NCBI RefSeq assembly: GCF_023516615.1
Contig: NZ_JAMGBF010000079.1
Span: forward strand, 19,462 to 83,461
Source: Streptomyces panaciradicis
GTDB lineage: Bacteria > Actinomycetota > Actinomycetes > Streptomycetales > Streptomycetaceae
DNA: 64,000 bases
Reading direction: 5' to 3'
The position numbers were made by a program, and so were the translations under genes. Positions within the stretch are counted from its first letter, which is position 1. Each line of letters starts with the position of its first letter. Positions 26,963 to 36,214 of the stretch are shown here, piece by piece. The notes below the pieces were generated by a model. It made no database searches. It was given only the letters and a program-made list of their open reading frames with translations, and was not told where the DNA came from.

Positions 26963-27145
26963 ATGACCCCGCGGACGGCACTCCTCGCCCTGGCCGAACT
27001 GCTCGCCTGGTGGGCCGCGCTCGTCCTGCTGTGGCTGGTCCTGATCAGCACGGTGGACCCCCTGGAACTCGCCGTCGGCGCGGGCTGCGCCGGTGTGGGC
27101 GCCCTCGCCGCGTGCGCCGCCCGGCGGGCGGTGACCGGCTCGTGA
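26963..27145 (+). CDS. Small MnhE/MrpE-like antiporter subunit
   Basis: A 60-residue membrane protein with two hydrophobic stretches (LLAWWAALVLLWLVLIST and VDPLELAVGAGCAGVGALAA). The WLVLISTVDPLELAVGA pattern resembles the C-terminal part of MrpE in multisubunit Na+/H+ antiporters, but it is only a third to half the usual length. GGAGG lies ten bases before ATG 26963, and the next gene overlaps its stop (GTGA), so it heads the Mrp-type operon. Confidence 0.65.
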   Translation: MTPRTALLALAELLAWWAALVLLWLVLISTVDPLELAVGAGCAGVGALAACAARRAVTGS

Positions 27146-27846
27146 ACGGCTGGACCTCGGCCGCGACCGTCGTGCTCGGCGGCGGCCTGGGGGCTGCCCT
27201 GTGGGGGGTGACCACCGGGCCGCCGCGGCGCCGGGTCGTGGCGCAGGACCTGTCCACCGCCCTCGCCTGCCCCGGCCTGCTCCTGCTCTCCCAGGCCTAC
27301 GACCGCCCCTCCTACGTCGACCTCGGTCTCGTCCTCGCCCTGCTCGGCCCCGTCGGCACCCTCGTCTTCGCCCGGTTGCTCGCCGACGAACTCGCCGAGG
27401 ACCCCCCGCGCGCCTGGGGAGCCACCTGGGCGGTCGCCGGCCTCGGCGCCGCCGCGGTGATCGCGCTGTGCTTGGCCACCGGACCGGGCCGGGCCATGGT
27501 CAAACTGCTGGTGATCGGGGCGCTGCTGATCGGCGGCAACATCGTCGCCTCCCGGGCCCTGTCGGGCGGCTTCCGGGGGTGCGCCGTGGCTGACGCGCTG
27601 ATCGTCGTCGCGCTGCTGCTGGTCGCGGCGGCCGCCACGGCCGCGGTGACGACCCGTGATCCCGTGCGCCAGGCGCTCGTCCTGGCCGTCCTCGGCGTCG
27701 TGCTCGCCGTGCTGTTCACCGTGCTCCAGGCACCCGACGTGGGCCTGTCGCAGCTGGCCGTCGGCTCCGCCCTGACCCCGCTGCTGCTGATGCTCACCGT
27801 CCGCAAGGTCAGGCGGCGCGGCCGGGACGAGGAGGACGGCCGATGA
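27142..27846 (+). CDS. Mrp-type antiporter: MrpF-like, MrpG-like and DUF4040-like segments in one frame
   Basis: A 234-residue hydrophobic protein. Residues about 1-90 look like MrpF (RRRVVAQDLSTALACPGLLLLS, YVDLGLVLALLGPVGTLVFARL). Residues about 95-145 resemble the second half of MrpG (GPGRAMVKLLVIGALLIGGNI). Residues about 150-225 match the DUF4040/MbhD-type segment (DPVRQALVLAVLGVVLAVLF, QAPDVGLSQLAVGSALTPLL). A GTG at 27587 (GTGGCTGACGCG) would be a natural separate start for the last part. The single frame may be a natural fusion or another deletion product, because the first half of MrpG is not evident. The stop overlaps the next ATG. Confidence 0.6.
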   Translation: MNGWTSAATVVLGGGLGAALWGVTTGPPRRRVVAQDLSTALACPGLLLLSQAYDRPSYVDLGLVLALLGPVGTLVFARLLADELAEDPPRAWGATWAVAGLGAAAVIALCLATGPGRAMVKLLVIGALLIGGNIVASRALSGGFRGCAVADALIVVALLLVAAAATAAVTTRDPVRQALVLAVLGVVLAVLFTVLQAPDVGLSQLAVGSALTPLLLMLTVRKVRRRGRDEEDGR

Positions 27847-28806
27847 CCCGGCGCGGCCGGCTCCGCGTGCTGCTGGCCGGCGGCGCGGGCCTCGCCGCCC
27901 TGCTCGTCGCCGCCTGTCTGAGACTGCCGGACTTCGGCGGGGCCCGGCACCCCTACGGCGACCGGGCCGTGCGCGCCTCCCTTCTCCACGGTCGCCCACA
28001 CCGGACTGTTCCTGATCGGTCTCGGCGTGCTGACGCCGGAGGGCGACGACGGGGTCGCCCTGTACATCCTCGGCCACGCCGGGGTGAAGGCCGCGCTGTT
28101 CGCCTGCACCGGCATCCTCCTCGACCGGTTCGGCAGCGTCGACGAGTACGCCCTGCACGGCCGCGCCCGCCGGCCGCGCGGTGTCGCCGTGCTCTACGGC
28201 CTGGGCGGCCTCGCCCTCGCCGGGCTGCCGCCCTTCGGCACGGGCCTGGGCAAGGCCGTCACCGAGGAGACCGTCGGCGGCCCGCTCACCGTGGTGTTCG
28301 TGCTGGTCAGCGCGGTGACCGGGGCGGTGGTGCTGCGCGTCGCCGCACGGGTCTTCCTCGATCTCGGGCCGCGGCCCGAGGAGGACACCGAGTACGAGAC
28401 GTCCGGCTCCGGCGAGCAGCCCGAGACCGGCAGCCGGATCGGCCGCGTCCCCGACACGATGACGGCGGTTCCCGCGGTGCTGCTCGCCGCCGCCCTCGCC
28501 GTCGGCGTGGCTCCCGGTTTCGCCGGGGTGGTCGCGCACGGCGTCAACGAGGCCGGCGCCGGCGGAGCCGTGGTCCCGGCTCCGCACTGGACGCCGGCCG
28601 GTGTGGTCCTCGCACTCGCCTCGACCGTGCTGGCCGGCGGGCTCGCGGCCCTCGCCGTGGCCCGGCCGAAGCTGCTCGCCGGTACCTACCGCGCCTCCGG
28701 GCTGCGGCGCCTGCAGTCCGGGCACGTCGGGGACTACGTGGCCTGGATGCTGGTCGGCACCGCCCTGCTGGGCGCGCTGGCCCTGCCCGGGGTGCTGGGC
28801 GGCTGA
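27843..28806 (+). pseudogene. mnhB-mnhD fusion remnant of the antiporter operon
   Basis: The ATG at 27843 starts an MnhB-like N-terminus (about 48 codons, including CLRLPDFGGARHPYGDRAV). At about 27985 this changes abruptly, with a one-base frame change, into the middle of an MnhD/NuoN-like proton-channel subunit: STVAHTGLFLIGLGVL, GHAGVKAALFACTGILLDRFG, GGLALAGLPPFGTGLGKAV, continuing to a normal C-terminus at 28806. The rest of mnhB, all of mnhC and the N-terminal half of mnhD are missing. The antiporter complex should be non-functional. Confidence 0.78.
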
Positions 28807-29469
28807 TCAGCTCTGGTAGGAGACGCGCACCTCCTTGAAGCCGAGGGAGTGCAGCAGCCCTTCGAGCATGTCGGTGGTGTTGCTCTCGGCGCGCTTGGTC
28901 AGTCCGCTGTCCTTGGCGGCGTCGCCGATGTGCTTGACCGCGACCTTCTGCACGGCCTGCTCGCTGTTGGGGTTGTCCGAGAAGAGGTCGCCCAGCCGGT
29001 CCAGCAGACCGCGCTGCTTGGAGACGGCGTAGGAGCGGTCCGGGTCGAGGGCGGGCTTGCCCAGGGCCGCGTGCGGCAGCCGGAGGGTCGCCGAGGTGCG
29101 GTCGCCGTTGACCGTCACGTCGTCCTTGCCGACCTTGCCCAGGTCGACGTAGGCGTCGACGGTGCCCGCGCCCACGTAGAGGACACGGGTGCCGCGGATG
29201 GCGTCGGGCAGGTACTTGGTGTCCTTCTCCAGGTCGACCACGACCTGGAAGTTGCCGGAGGCGGCGTCGTAACGGCTCATGTCCTGGATGGACTGGAGCA
29301 GTGTGGGGCCCGTGCGGTCGTGCGTCTCGGTGCCGAACAGGTCCTTGAGGCCCGGCAGCACGGCCAGCCGGATACCGGCGAAGAACACCACGAGCACCAG
29401 CACGACGGCGCTCACCGCCTTCGCCCAGCCCGGCATGCGCCGGGACACGCGCCTGATGGGAGTCGTCAT
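28807..29469 (-). CDS. DUF4230 membrane-anchored protein
   Basis: A 220-residue protein with one N-terminal membrane helix (AVSAVVLVLVVFFAGIRLAV, about 16-35) and an extracytoplasmic domain beginning FGTETHDRTGPTLLQSIQDMSRYDAASGNF, described by features LLQSIQD, VVVDLEKD, VLYVGAGTVDAYVDLGKV and a basic C-terminus. This is the DUF4230 layout; function unknown. GGAGG nine bases before ATG 29469 fixes the start. The stop directly abuts the antiporter remnant. Confidence 0.72.
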   Translation of the reverse strand: MTTPIRRVSRRMPGWAKAVSAVVLVLVVFFAGIRLAVLPGLKDLFGTETHDRTGPTLLQSIQDMSRYDAASGNFQVVVDLEKDTKYLPDAIRGTRVLYVGAGTVDAYVDLGKVGKDDVTVNGDRTSATLRLPHAALGKPALDPDRSYAVSKQRGLLDRLGDLFSDNPNSEQAVQKVAVKHIGDAAKDSGLTKRAESNTTDMLEGLLHSLGFKEVRVSYQS

Positions 29470-29613
29470 GGCGACGGCCCTCCTTTCCTGTGACACGCAT
29501 GCCCGCCAAATGCCGGGCCAGACCGTCGTGTTGGCCGATTGGTGCCCTTGGTCGGGGCAGCCGGGGCGCATTAGCGTGAGAGAACTGTCCGTACTGGCAC
29601 GCCGGGAGCCCGG

Positions 29614-30804
29614 ATGACCACAGACAGCACCTCCCGCCCCTCATGTCCCATGCACCGCCTCGACCTCCCCGAAACCGGCCCGCCCCGGCCCGCCGCCCTC
29701 GCCACCGGAACCCCGGTGTGGCTGGTCACGCGGTACGCCGACGTACGCCAGGTGCTGATGGACCCCCGCTTCGACCGGAAATCGCTGTACGCCGAGGACG
29801 CGCCGCCGCTGCTCGTCGTACCGAACCTGCTGGACGACCCGAACGGCCTGCTCAACATGGACGGCGAGGCGCACCGCAGGCTGCGCGGCACCGTGCAGCG
29901 GGCGTTCACGCCCCGGGCGATCGCCCGCTGGCGGCCCTGGGTGGCCTCGACCGTCGACGCGCTCCTCGACGACTTCACCGCGCGGCGGCCGCCCGCCGAC
30001 ATCGTCGAGGGCTTCACGCGCCCGCTGCCCGTGTCGGTGATCTGCCGGCTGATGGGCCTCGACCACCTCGACCGCGAGCGCATCCGCCACTGGGCCGACC
30101 ACGCCCTCTCCGGCGGCGCCCACACCCGCGAGGAGGTCTCCGCAGCGCTGGGCGAGTTCACGGCCTTCGGCGCCGACCTGATCGCCGAGCGGCGCAGGTC
30201 CCCCGGCAACGATCTGGTCAGCGGCCTGGTGGCGGCGGGCGACGGCCTCGGCATCGAGGAGCGGCTGCTGGTGCGCCTGGTGTGCGGTCTGGTGGTGGCC
30301 GGGCACGAGACGACCATGACGGCGCTCGGCAACATCGTCGTCTACCTGCTGACCGACGCACCCGGCGTCTGGCCCGGGCTCGCCGCCGACGAGGACACGG
30401 CGGCGGGCGCGGCGGAGCAGCTGCTGCGGGCCGTCCCCCTCAGCGAGGGCCGCGTGCTGCCCGGACTGATCCGCCGCGCGGTCGAGGACGTCGACGTCGG
30501 CGGCGTGGCCGTCCCGGCGGGCGCGGTGGTCGCCGTGCAGACCAACTCCGCCGTCCGCGACCCCGACGTGTTCCCGCCCGGCCCGCCGGACCCCTTCACC
30601 CCCCTGACCGCACCGACCCTGATCTTCGGCGCCGGACCCCACCACTGCCTCGGCGCCTGGCTCGCCCGGCTGGAACTCGGCCTCGCCCTGCACCGGCTGG
30701 CCTCCCGACTCCCCGGTCTGCGCGCCGAGTTCACGCCGGAGACGATCGAGTGGAGGGAGGGCCAGCTGACGCGCAGCCCGCGCAGACTGCCGGTGTCCTG
30801 GTGA
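29614..30804 (+). CDS. Cytochrome P450 lacking the ExxR glutamate
   Basis: A 396-residue soluble P450 (CYP105-like clan). The I-helix has VVAGHETTMTALG (Thr at 233-234), and the heme loop IFGAGPHHCLGAWLARLE carries Cys345. At the K-helix position, where nearly all P450s have Glu-x-x-Arg, this protein has Gln-Leu-Leu-Arg (269-272, in AAEQLLRAVP). The N-terminal region and substrate-recognition loops are otherwise complete. No ferredoxin gene is adjacent. It ends ten bases from the stop of the convergent ribosome-protection gene. Substrate unknown. Confidence 0.87.
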   Translation: MTTDSTSRPSCPMHRLDLPETGPPRPAALATGTPVWLVTRYADVRQVLMDPRFDRKSLYAEDAPPLLVVPNLLDDPNGLLNMDGEAHRRLRGTVQRAFTPRAIARWRPWVASTVDALLDDFTARRPPADIVEGFTRPLPVSVICRLMGLDHLDRERIRHWADHALSGGAHTREEVSAALGEFTAFGADLIAERRRSPGNDLVSGLVAAGDGLGIEERLLVRLVCGLVVAGHETTMTALGNIVVYLLTDAPGVWPGLAADEDTAAGAAEQLLRAVPLSEGRVLPGLIRRAVEDVDVGGVAVPAGAVVAVQTNSAVRDPDVFPPGPPDPFTPLTAPTLIFGAGPHHCLGAWLARLELGLALHRLASRLPGLRAEFTPETIEWREGQLTRSPRRLPVSW

Positions 30805-30814
30805 ACCCCGGTCG

Positions 30815-32674
30815 CTACGCACGCAGTTCGCGGTCGCCCGACGGCCGCGACCACCACACCCCCTCGCCGTGGGTGAGGCCCGGCAGCCGCAGCTCGACCT
30901 CGCGCACCCGGCGGGCCGGCACCTCGCCGGTGACCACCCAGGAGGTACTCCCGCCCGATGTTCCGGTGAACTCCGCGCCCATCTGCGAGAGTTGGGCGGT
31001 GACCGGGGCGAGGGCGTCGAGCGGGACCTCCGTCTCGAAGGCGTGGTAGGGCTCGTACAGTCCGGTCCCCGCGCTCTCCAGCGCGCGGCGCAGCACGACC
31101 GGCGTGAGGGTGCGGAAGTCGCCGGCCGTGCTCATGACCGAGCTGAAGCCGGACCGGATCAGCGTGACCCGGTAGTCCGTCACCGGCGCCCCCGACAGCC
31201 CGTCGAGCATGCCCGTGTGCACGGAGTCCTCGACGGCCTGGTGGAAGGCCCGGGGCAGGGCGCCGAGCTCCGTGTCGTACGCGAACACGCCTCCGCCGTC
31301 CCGCGGTCCCGGCTCCACGCGCAGCCCGACCGTGGCCCACACGCGGCTGCCGAGGTGCCACGGCATCTCGGCGCACGCCTCGCCCACGCCGCGCGGCCGC
31401 TCCAGGAACCGGACGCGGCCCGGCTCGAAGTCGGCCTCGATGCCGAAGTCGTGCGCGAGCGTGGCCGCGAGCACCTCCATCTGGACCTCGCCGTACAGCA
31501 GCAGCGCGGTGGCGCCGGCGGCCGCGGGCCGGACGTGCAGCAGCGGGTCCTGGTCGGCGAGGGCCAGGAGGGCCGCACGCAGGGCAGCCGCCTGCTCGGG
31601 GCGGCGGGCGCGCACCACGGTCCGCAGCGTCGGCGGGGCGAACCGCTGCGCCGCCCCGGACGGGGCGTCGCCGAGCCGGTCGCCGACACGGATGCCGGCG
31701 ATGCCGGTGACCGCCGCGATGTTCCCGGCGGTGAGCGGGCCGTCCCGGCCGATCACGGCCAGGCCGTTCGCCCGTCCGGAGACCTCGGTGGTGCGCCCGT
31801 CGGCCTCGCGCCGCCGGAACGTCAGCCGCTGACGCGGCGTCACCTCACCGTCGTACAACCGCAGATACGCCGTCCGCTCACCGCCCGGTCCGGGCCGTAC
31901 GGCGAACACCGTGCCGCGGGGTGCGCCGCCCCGTGCCGGGGTGGACGGGACCAGCCGGACCAGGGCGTCGACGAGCTCGGCGACGCCCTGTCCGCCGAGG
32001 GCCGAGCCGAACAGGACAGGGTGGAAGGAGCCGTCGGCGGTGCGGGCGGCGAGCGCCCGGCGCAGGTCCTCCGGTGTGGGCGCGGGGCCGTCCACCAGGG
32101 CGGCGAGCACGTCCGCGTCGACCTCGGCGAGCGCCTCGGCGAGCCGGGTGTCCCCGGCCGGGCGCGGTGTCACCCGGGCGCCGGGGGTGCCGAGGCCCGA
32201 CACGTCCGTGAGCGCGGCGGCGGACGGCGTCAGCCTGCGCCGGATGTCGGCGAGCAGGGCGGTGGAGCGGGCGCCCGCCCGGTCGATCTTGTTGACGAAG
32301 ACCAGGGTGGGCAGCCGCAGCCGCCGCAGGGTCCGCATCAGCACCCGGGTCTGCGCCTGCACGCCCTCCACGGCGGACAGCAGCAGCACCGCGCCGTCGA
32401 GGACCTCCAGGGCGCGCTCGACCTCGGCGATGAAGTCGCAGTGGCCGGGGGTGTCGATGAGGTTGATCTGGGTGCCGCCGACGGTGAGGGCGGCGACGGC
32501 CGAGCGGACGGTGATGCCGCGCCGGCGCTCGATCCAGCCGTCGTCCGTGCGGGTGTCACCGGCGTCGACGCTGCCGAGCCGGTCGATCGCTCCGTGGTCG
32601 AACAGCAGCCGCTCGGTGAGGCTGGTCTTACCTGCGTCGACGTGGGCGAGAATGCCGATGTTCAGGGTGTGCAT
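30815..32674 (-). CDS. Tet(M)/Otr(A)-like ribosomal protection GTPase
   Basis: A 619-residue translational GTPase of the tetracycline-resistance ribosomal protection class. The G1 motif is GILAHVDAGKTSLTE (7-21), G3 is LIDTPGHCDF, and G4 is VFVNKIDRAGA. EF-G-like domains II to V follow, including YGEVQMEVLAATLAHDFG. These proteins release tetracycline from the ribosome; Otr(A) of S. rimosus protects a producer. Here no tetracycline biosynthesis genes are near, so it may be an intrinsic resistance or stress factor. A PRPP synthetase and an EF-Tu paralogue lie just beyond on the other strand. The 195-bp divergent gap could encode a short leader peptide. Confidence 0.85.
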   Translation of the reverse strand: MHTLNIGILAHVDAGKTSLTERLLFDHGAIDRLGSVDAGDTRTDDGWIERRRGITVRSAVAALTVGGTQINLIDTPGHCDFIAEVERALEVLDGAVLLLSAVEGVQAQTRVLMRTLRRLRLPTLVFVNKIDRAGARSTALLADIRRRLTPSAAALTDVSGLGTPGARVTPRPAGDTRLAEALAEVDADVLAALVDGPAPTPEDLRRALAARTADGSFHPVLFGSALGGQGVAELVDALVRLVPSTPARGGAPRGTVFAVRPGPGGERTAYLRLYDGEVTPRQRLTFRRREADGRTTEVSGRANGLAVIGRDGPLTAGNIAAVTGIAGIRVGDRLGDAPSGAAQRFAPPTLRTVVRARRPEQAAALRAALLALADQDPLLHVRPAAAGATALLLYGEVQMEVLAATLAHDFGIEADFEPGRVRFLERPRGVGEACAEMPWHLGSRVWATVGLRVEPGPRDGGGVFAYDTELGALPRAFHQAVEDSVHTGMLDGLSGAPVTDYRVTLIRSGFSSVMSTAGDFRTLTPVVLRRALESAGTGLYEPYHAFETEVPLDALAPVTAQLSQMGAEFTGTSGGSTSWVVTGEVPARRVREVELRLPGLTHGEGVWWSRPSGDRELRA

Positions 32675-32869
32675 GCGGGGGCGTGTCCTCGAAGACCGTG
32701 GGCCGGTGGGGGCGCTGGGTGATCTCGAGGAGTCGGCGCATGCGAGGGGTCCTGACGTGAGGGGACTCGGACGGTCCCATCATGACCCGCGGGCTCGCGT
32801 GCGGCGCAACGGGATTTTCCGGCCTCAGTAGCATGAAGGGCCCGTACGTGATCATGCGAGGAGCGGATC

Positions 32870-33823
32870 GTGCGAGACATCTCCGTGTTCAGCGGCAGCG
32901 CCCACCCCGATCTGGCCGCCGAGGTGTGCGCCCATCTGGGGGTGCCGCTCAGCCCGACCCGGGTCAGCCGGTTCGCCAACGACTGCCTGGAGGTGCAGCT
33001 GCAGGCCAACTGCCGGGAGCGGGACGTCTTCCTGATCCAGCCGCTGGTCAAGCCGGTCCAGGAGAACCTGGTGGAGCTGCTGCTGATGTGCGACGCGGCG
33101 CGCGGCGCCTCGGCGGCCCGGATCACCGTCGTCATGCCGCACTACTCCTACGCCCGCTCCGACAAGAAGGACGCGCCCCGCATCTCGCTCGGCGGACGGC
33201 TCGTCGCCGACCTGATGGTCGCGGCGGGCGCGAGCCGGGTGCTGACCATGACCCTGCACTCGCCGCAGGTCCACGGCTTCTTCTCGGTCCCGGTCGACCA
33301 CCTGCACGCCCGGCGTGAACTGGCCGCCCACTTCCGGCGGTACGACCTGTCCCGCACCACCGTCGTCTCGCCGGACCTCGGCAACGCCAAGGAGGCGGCC
33401 GCGTTCGCGCGGATGCTCGGCGCCCAGGTGGCCGCGGGTGCCAAGCAGCGGTACGCCGACGACCGGGTCTCCATCAGCTCGGTCATCGGCGAGGTCGCCG
33501 GCCGGGACGTCATCGTCCTGGACGACGAGATCGCCAAGGGCAGCACGGTCCTCGAACTCCTCGACCGGTTGCGGGAGTCGGGCCCCCGCTCGATCCGGGT
33601 GGCCTGCACGCACGGGCTGTTCGCCGCCGGAGCGCTCAAACGCATCGGCGAGCAGCCCGACGTACTGGAGATCGTGTGCACCAACACCGTGCCGGTGCCG
33701 GAGGAGGAGCGCACCGAGAAGCTGCGGATCCTCACCGTCGCCCCGGCGCTCGCCGAGGCCGTGCGCCGCATTCACAACGGGGAGTCCGTCAGCGCCCTGT
33801 TCGACGCGCCCCGGAGCGAATAG
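32870..33823 (+). CDS. prs: Ribose-phosphate pyrophosphokinase
   Basis: A 317-residue PRPP synthetase making phosphoribosyl pyrophosphate from ribose 5-phosphate and ATP. FSGSAHPDLAAEV opens the protein, MPHYSYARSDKKD forms the ATP-binding flexible loop, LTMTLHSPQVHGFF the regulatory and metal region, and VIVLDDEIAKGSTVLE the PRPP-binding loop. The last differs from the usual DDxIDTGGT form. GTG 32870 has GAGGAG upstream. Most streptomycetes carry a housekeeping copy elsewhere; this one stands 55 bp ahead of an EF-Tu gene, so it may be a conditionally used paralogue. Confidence 0.88.
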   Translation: MRDISVFSGSAHPDLAAEVCAHLGVPLSPTRVSRFANDCLEVQLQANCRERDVFLIQPLVKPVQENLVELLLMCDAARGASAARITVVMPHYSYARSDKKDAPRISLGGRLVADLMVAAGASRVLTMTLHSPQVHGFFSVPVDHLHARRELAAHFRRYDLSRTTVVSPDLGNAKEAAAFARMLGAQVAAGAKQRYADDRVSISSVIGEVAGRDVIVLDDEIAKGSTVLELLDRLRESGPRSIRVACTHGLFAAGALKRIGEQPDVLEIVCTNTVPVPEEERTEKLRILTVAPALAEAVRRIHNGESVSALFDAPRSE

Positions 33824-33878
33824 ACATGGAGTAGTGGAGCAACGCTCGGCATCACCAGGATGCGCAGGAGGGGTTGCA

Positions 33879-35072
<1,194 letters not shown>

Positions 35073-35087
35073 AAAGCCCGGAAGCGC

Positions 35088-35468
35088 TCACAGCGACCCG
35101 GACGTGGCCTCGGGCTGCCCCAGGGCCGCGTCCAGGGTCGGATGCGGAGGCAGCAGTTTCGCCAGCCCCGTGACCCGCAGGATGCGCAGCGTCAGAGGAT
35201 GCGTGCACACCAGCCGCAGTTCGCCGTCGTGGTCGAGGACGCGGGTCCGGGCCCGGTACAGCAGGCGCAGTCCGGAGCAGTCGAAGAAGTCGACGGGCCG
35301 CAGGTCGATGACCAGCCGCACCTCCGGGCGGGCCGTCACGCCGTCCAGGTACGGACCGATCTCCGCGGCGGCCGCGATGTCGATCTCGCCGCGGAACTCC
35401 AGCACCGTGTGACCGCGGTCCTGACGGACCCGCAGATGCCGCGTCAGCGGCGCCGGTTGCTGCTCCAC
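35088..35468 (-). CDS. STAS-domain anti-sigma factor antagonist
   Basis: A 126-residue SpoIIAA-like protein. HTVLEFRGEIDIAAAAEI opens the STAS fold, and VDFFDCSGLRLLYRA holds the serine that partner kinases phosphorylate in this family. It would bind and sequester an anti-sigma factor when unphosphorylated. The GTG at 35468 lies ten bases after GGTGGAGG; longer in-frame starts up to 35636 exist but give an unconserved tail. No anti-sigma gene is adjacent. It is convergent with tuf. Confidence 0.78.
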   Translation of the reverse strand: MEQQPAPLTRHLRVRQDRGHTVLEFRGEIDIAAAAEIGPYLDGVTARPEVRLVIDLRPVDFFDCSGLRLLYRARTRVLDHDGELRLVCTHPLTLRILRVTGLAKLLPPHPTLDAALGQPEATSGSL

Positions 35469-35673
35469 GACGACATCGCCTCCACCTGCTCCGACACTGC
35501 GGGCTTGCAGGTCACCGGGGGCCGGGGTGACAACGTTCCGCGAGCCTATGAGCGCAAGCCCGTCCCCTGGGTCCCGAGTGAGCGCAAAAGCGTTCCCCGC
35601 CCTGCAAGTTACCCTCGATGGAGTGAATTTGAGCATGTTCGATTGACATATGTCTTCGAATTGCGGTGAACGC

Positions 35674-36111
35674 TTACGACAGTGCGTGCCAGGCTTTGGT
35701 CAGAGACTGGCGGAACTGCTCGGTCTGGTGCGCCGTGAGGTCGCGGACCATGCGCTCCTCCAGCGTCCGCACCGGCTCCGCGTGCTCCTCGAGCAGTCGC
35801 CGCCCGGCATCGGTCAGCAGGATCAGCAGCTCCCTGCGGTTGCGCGGATTGCGCTCCCGGCGCACCAGCCCGCGGTTCTCCAGTGACCGTACGAGGTCGG
35901 CGATGGACTGCGCGGTGACGAACGAGTCGCGGGCGAGCTGGGCGGCCGACAGCCCGTCGTGACGCTCCAGAACGGTCAGCGCGGTGTACTGCAGCGCGGT
36001 GATGCCCGCCGGCCTGACCAGCTCGTCCAGGTGCGAGCGCACCACGAGTTCTACCTGCTTGACCATGTAGAGCAGGGACGGCGATGTCTTGGCGGCCTGG
36101 GAGTCGAGCAT
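35674..36111 (-). CDS. MarR-family repressor
   Basis: A 145-residue winged-helix regulator with the MarR dimer layout: ALQYTALTVLERHDGLSAA, then the HTH QLARDSFVTAQSIADLVRSL, then the wing RRERNPRNRRELLILLTDAG. It faces the aldehyde dehydrogenase/alcohol dehydrogenase operon across 103 bp that contain two near-identical 13-bp palindromes. It most likely represses both directions and is released by an aromatic aldehyde, alcohol or acid. Confidence 0.87.
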   Translation of the reverse strand: MLDSQAAKTSPSLLYMVKQVELVVRSHLDELVRPAGITALQYTALTVLERHDGLSAAQLARDSFVTAQSIADLVRSLENRGLVRRERNPRNRRELLILLTDAGRRLLEEHAEPVRTLEERMVRDLTAHQTEQFRQSLTKAWHALS

Positions 36112-36128
36112 GGGTTCAGCCTAGAGCA

Positions 36129-36178
36129 TTGACAGGAATCCTGTCTGTAATGAAACTGCGAACCAACAGGATTCCTGT
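36129..36178. promoter_or_regulatory. Twin MarR operators overlapping a promoter
   Basis: ACAGGAATCCTGT (36132-36144) and ACAGGATTCCTGT (36166-36178) are perfect palindromes around a single central base. They differ only at that base, and their centres are 34 bp apart. The first overlaps a TTGACA hexamer (36129-36134) that fits as minus-35 of the dehydrogenase operon. A bound MarR dimer on each would lie roughly on the same DNA face. Confidence 0.8.
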
Positions 36179-36214
36179 TTGTTGAAATCTTGGCGAAGAG
36201 GCTGAGGAGCGGCG

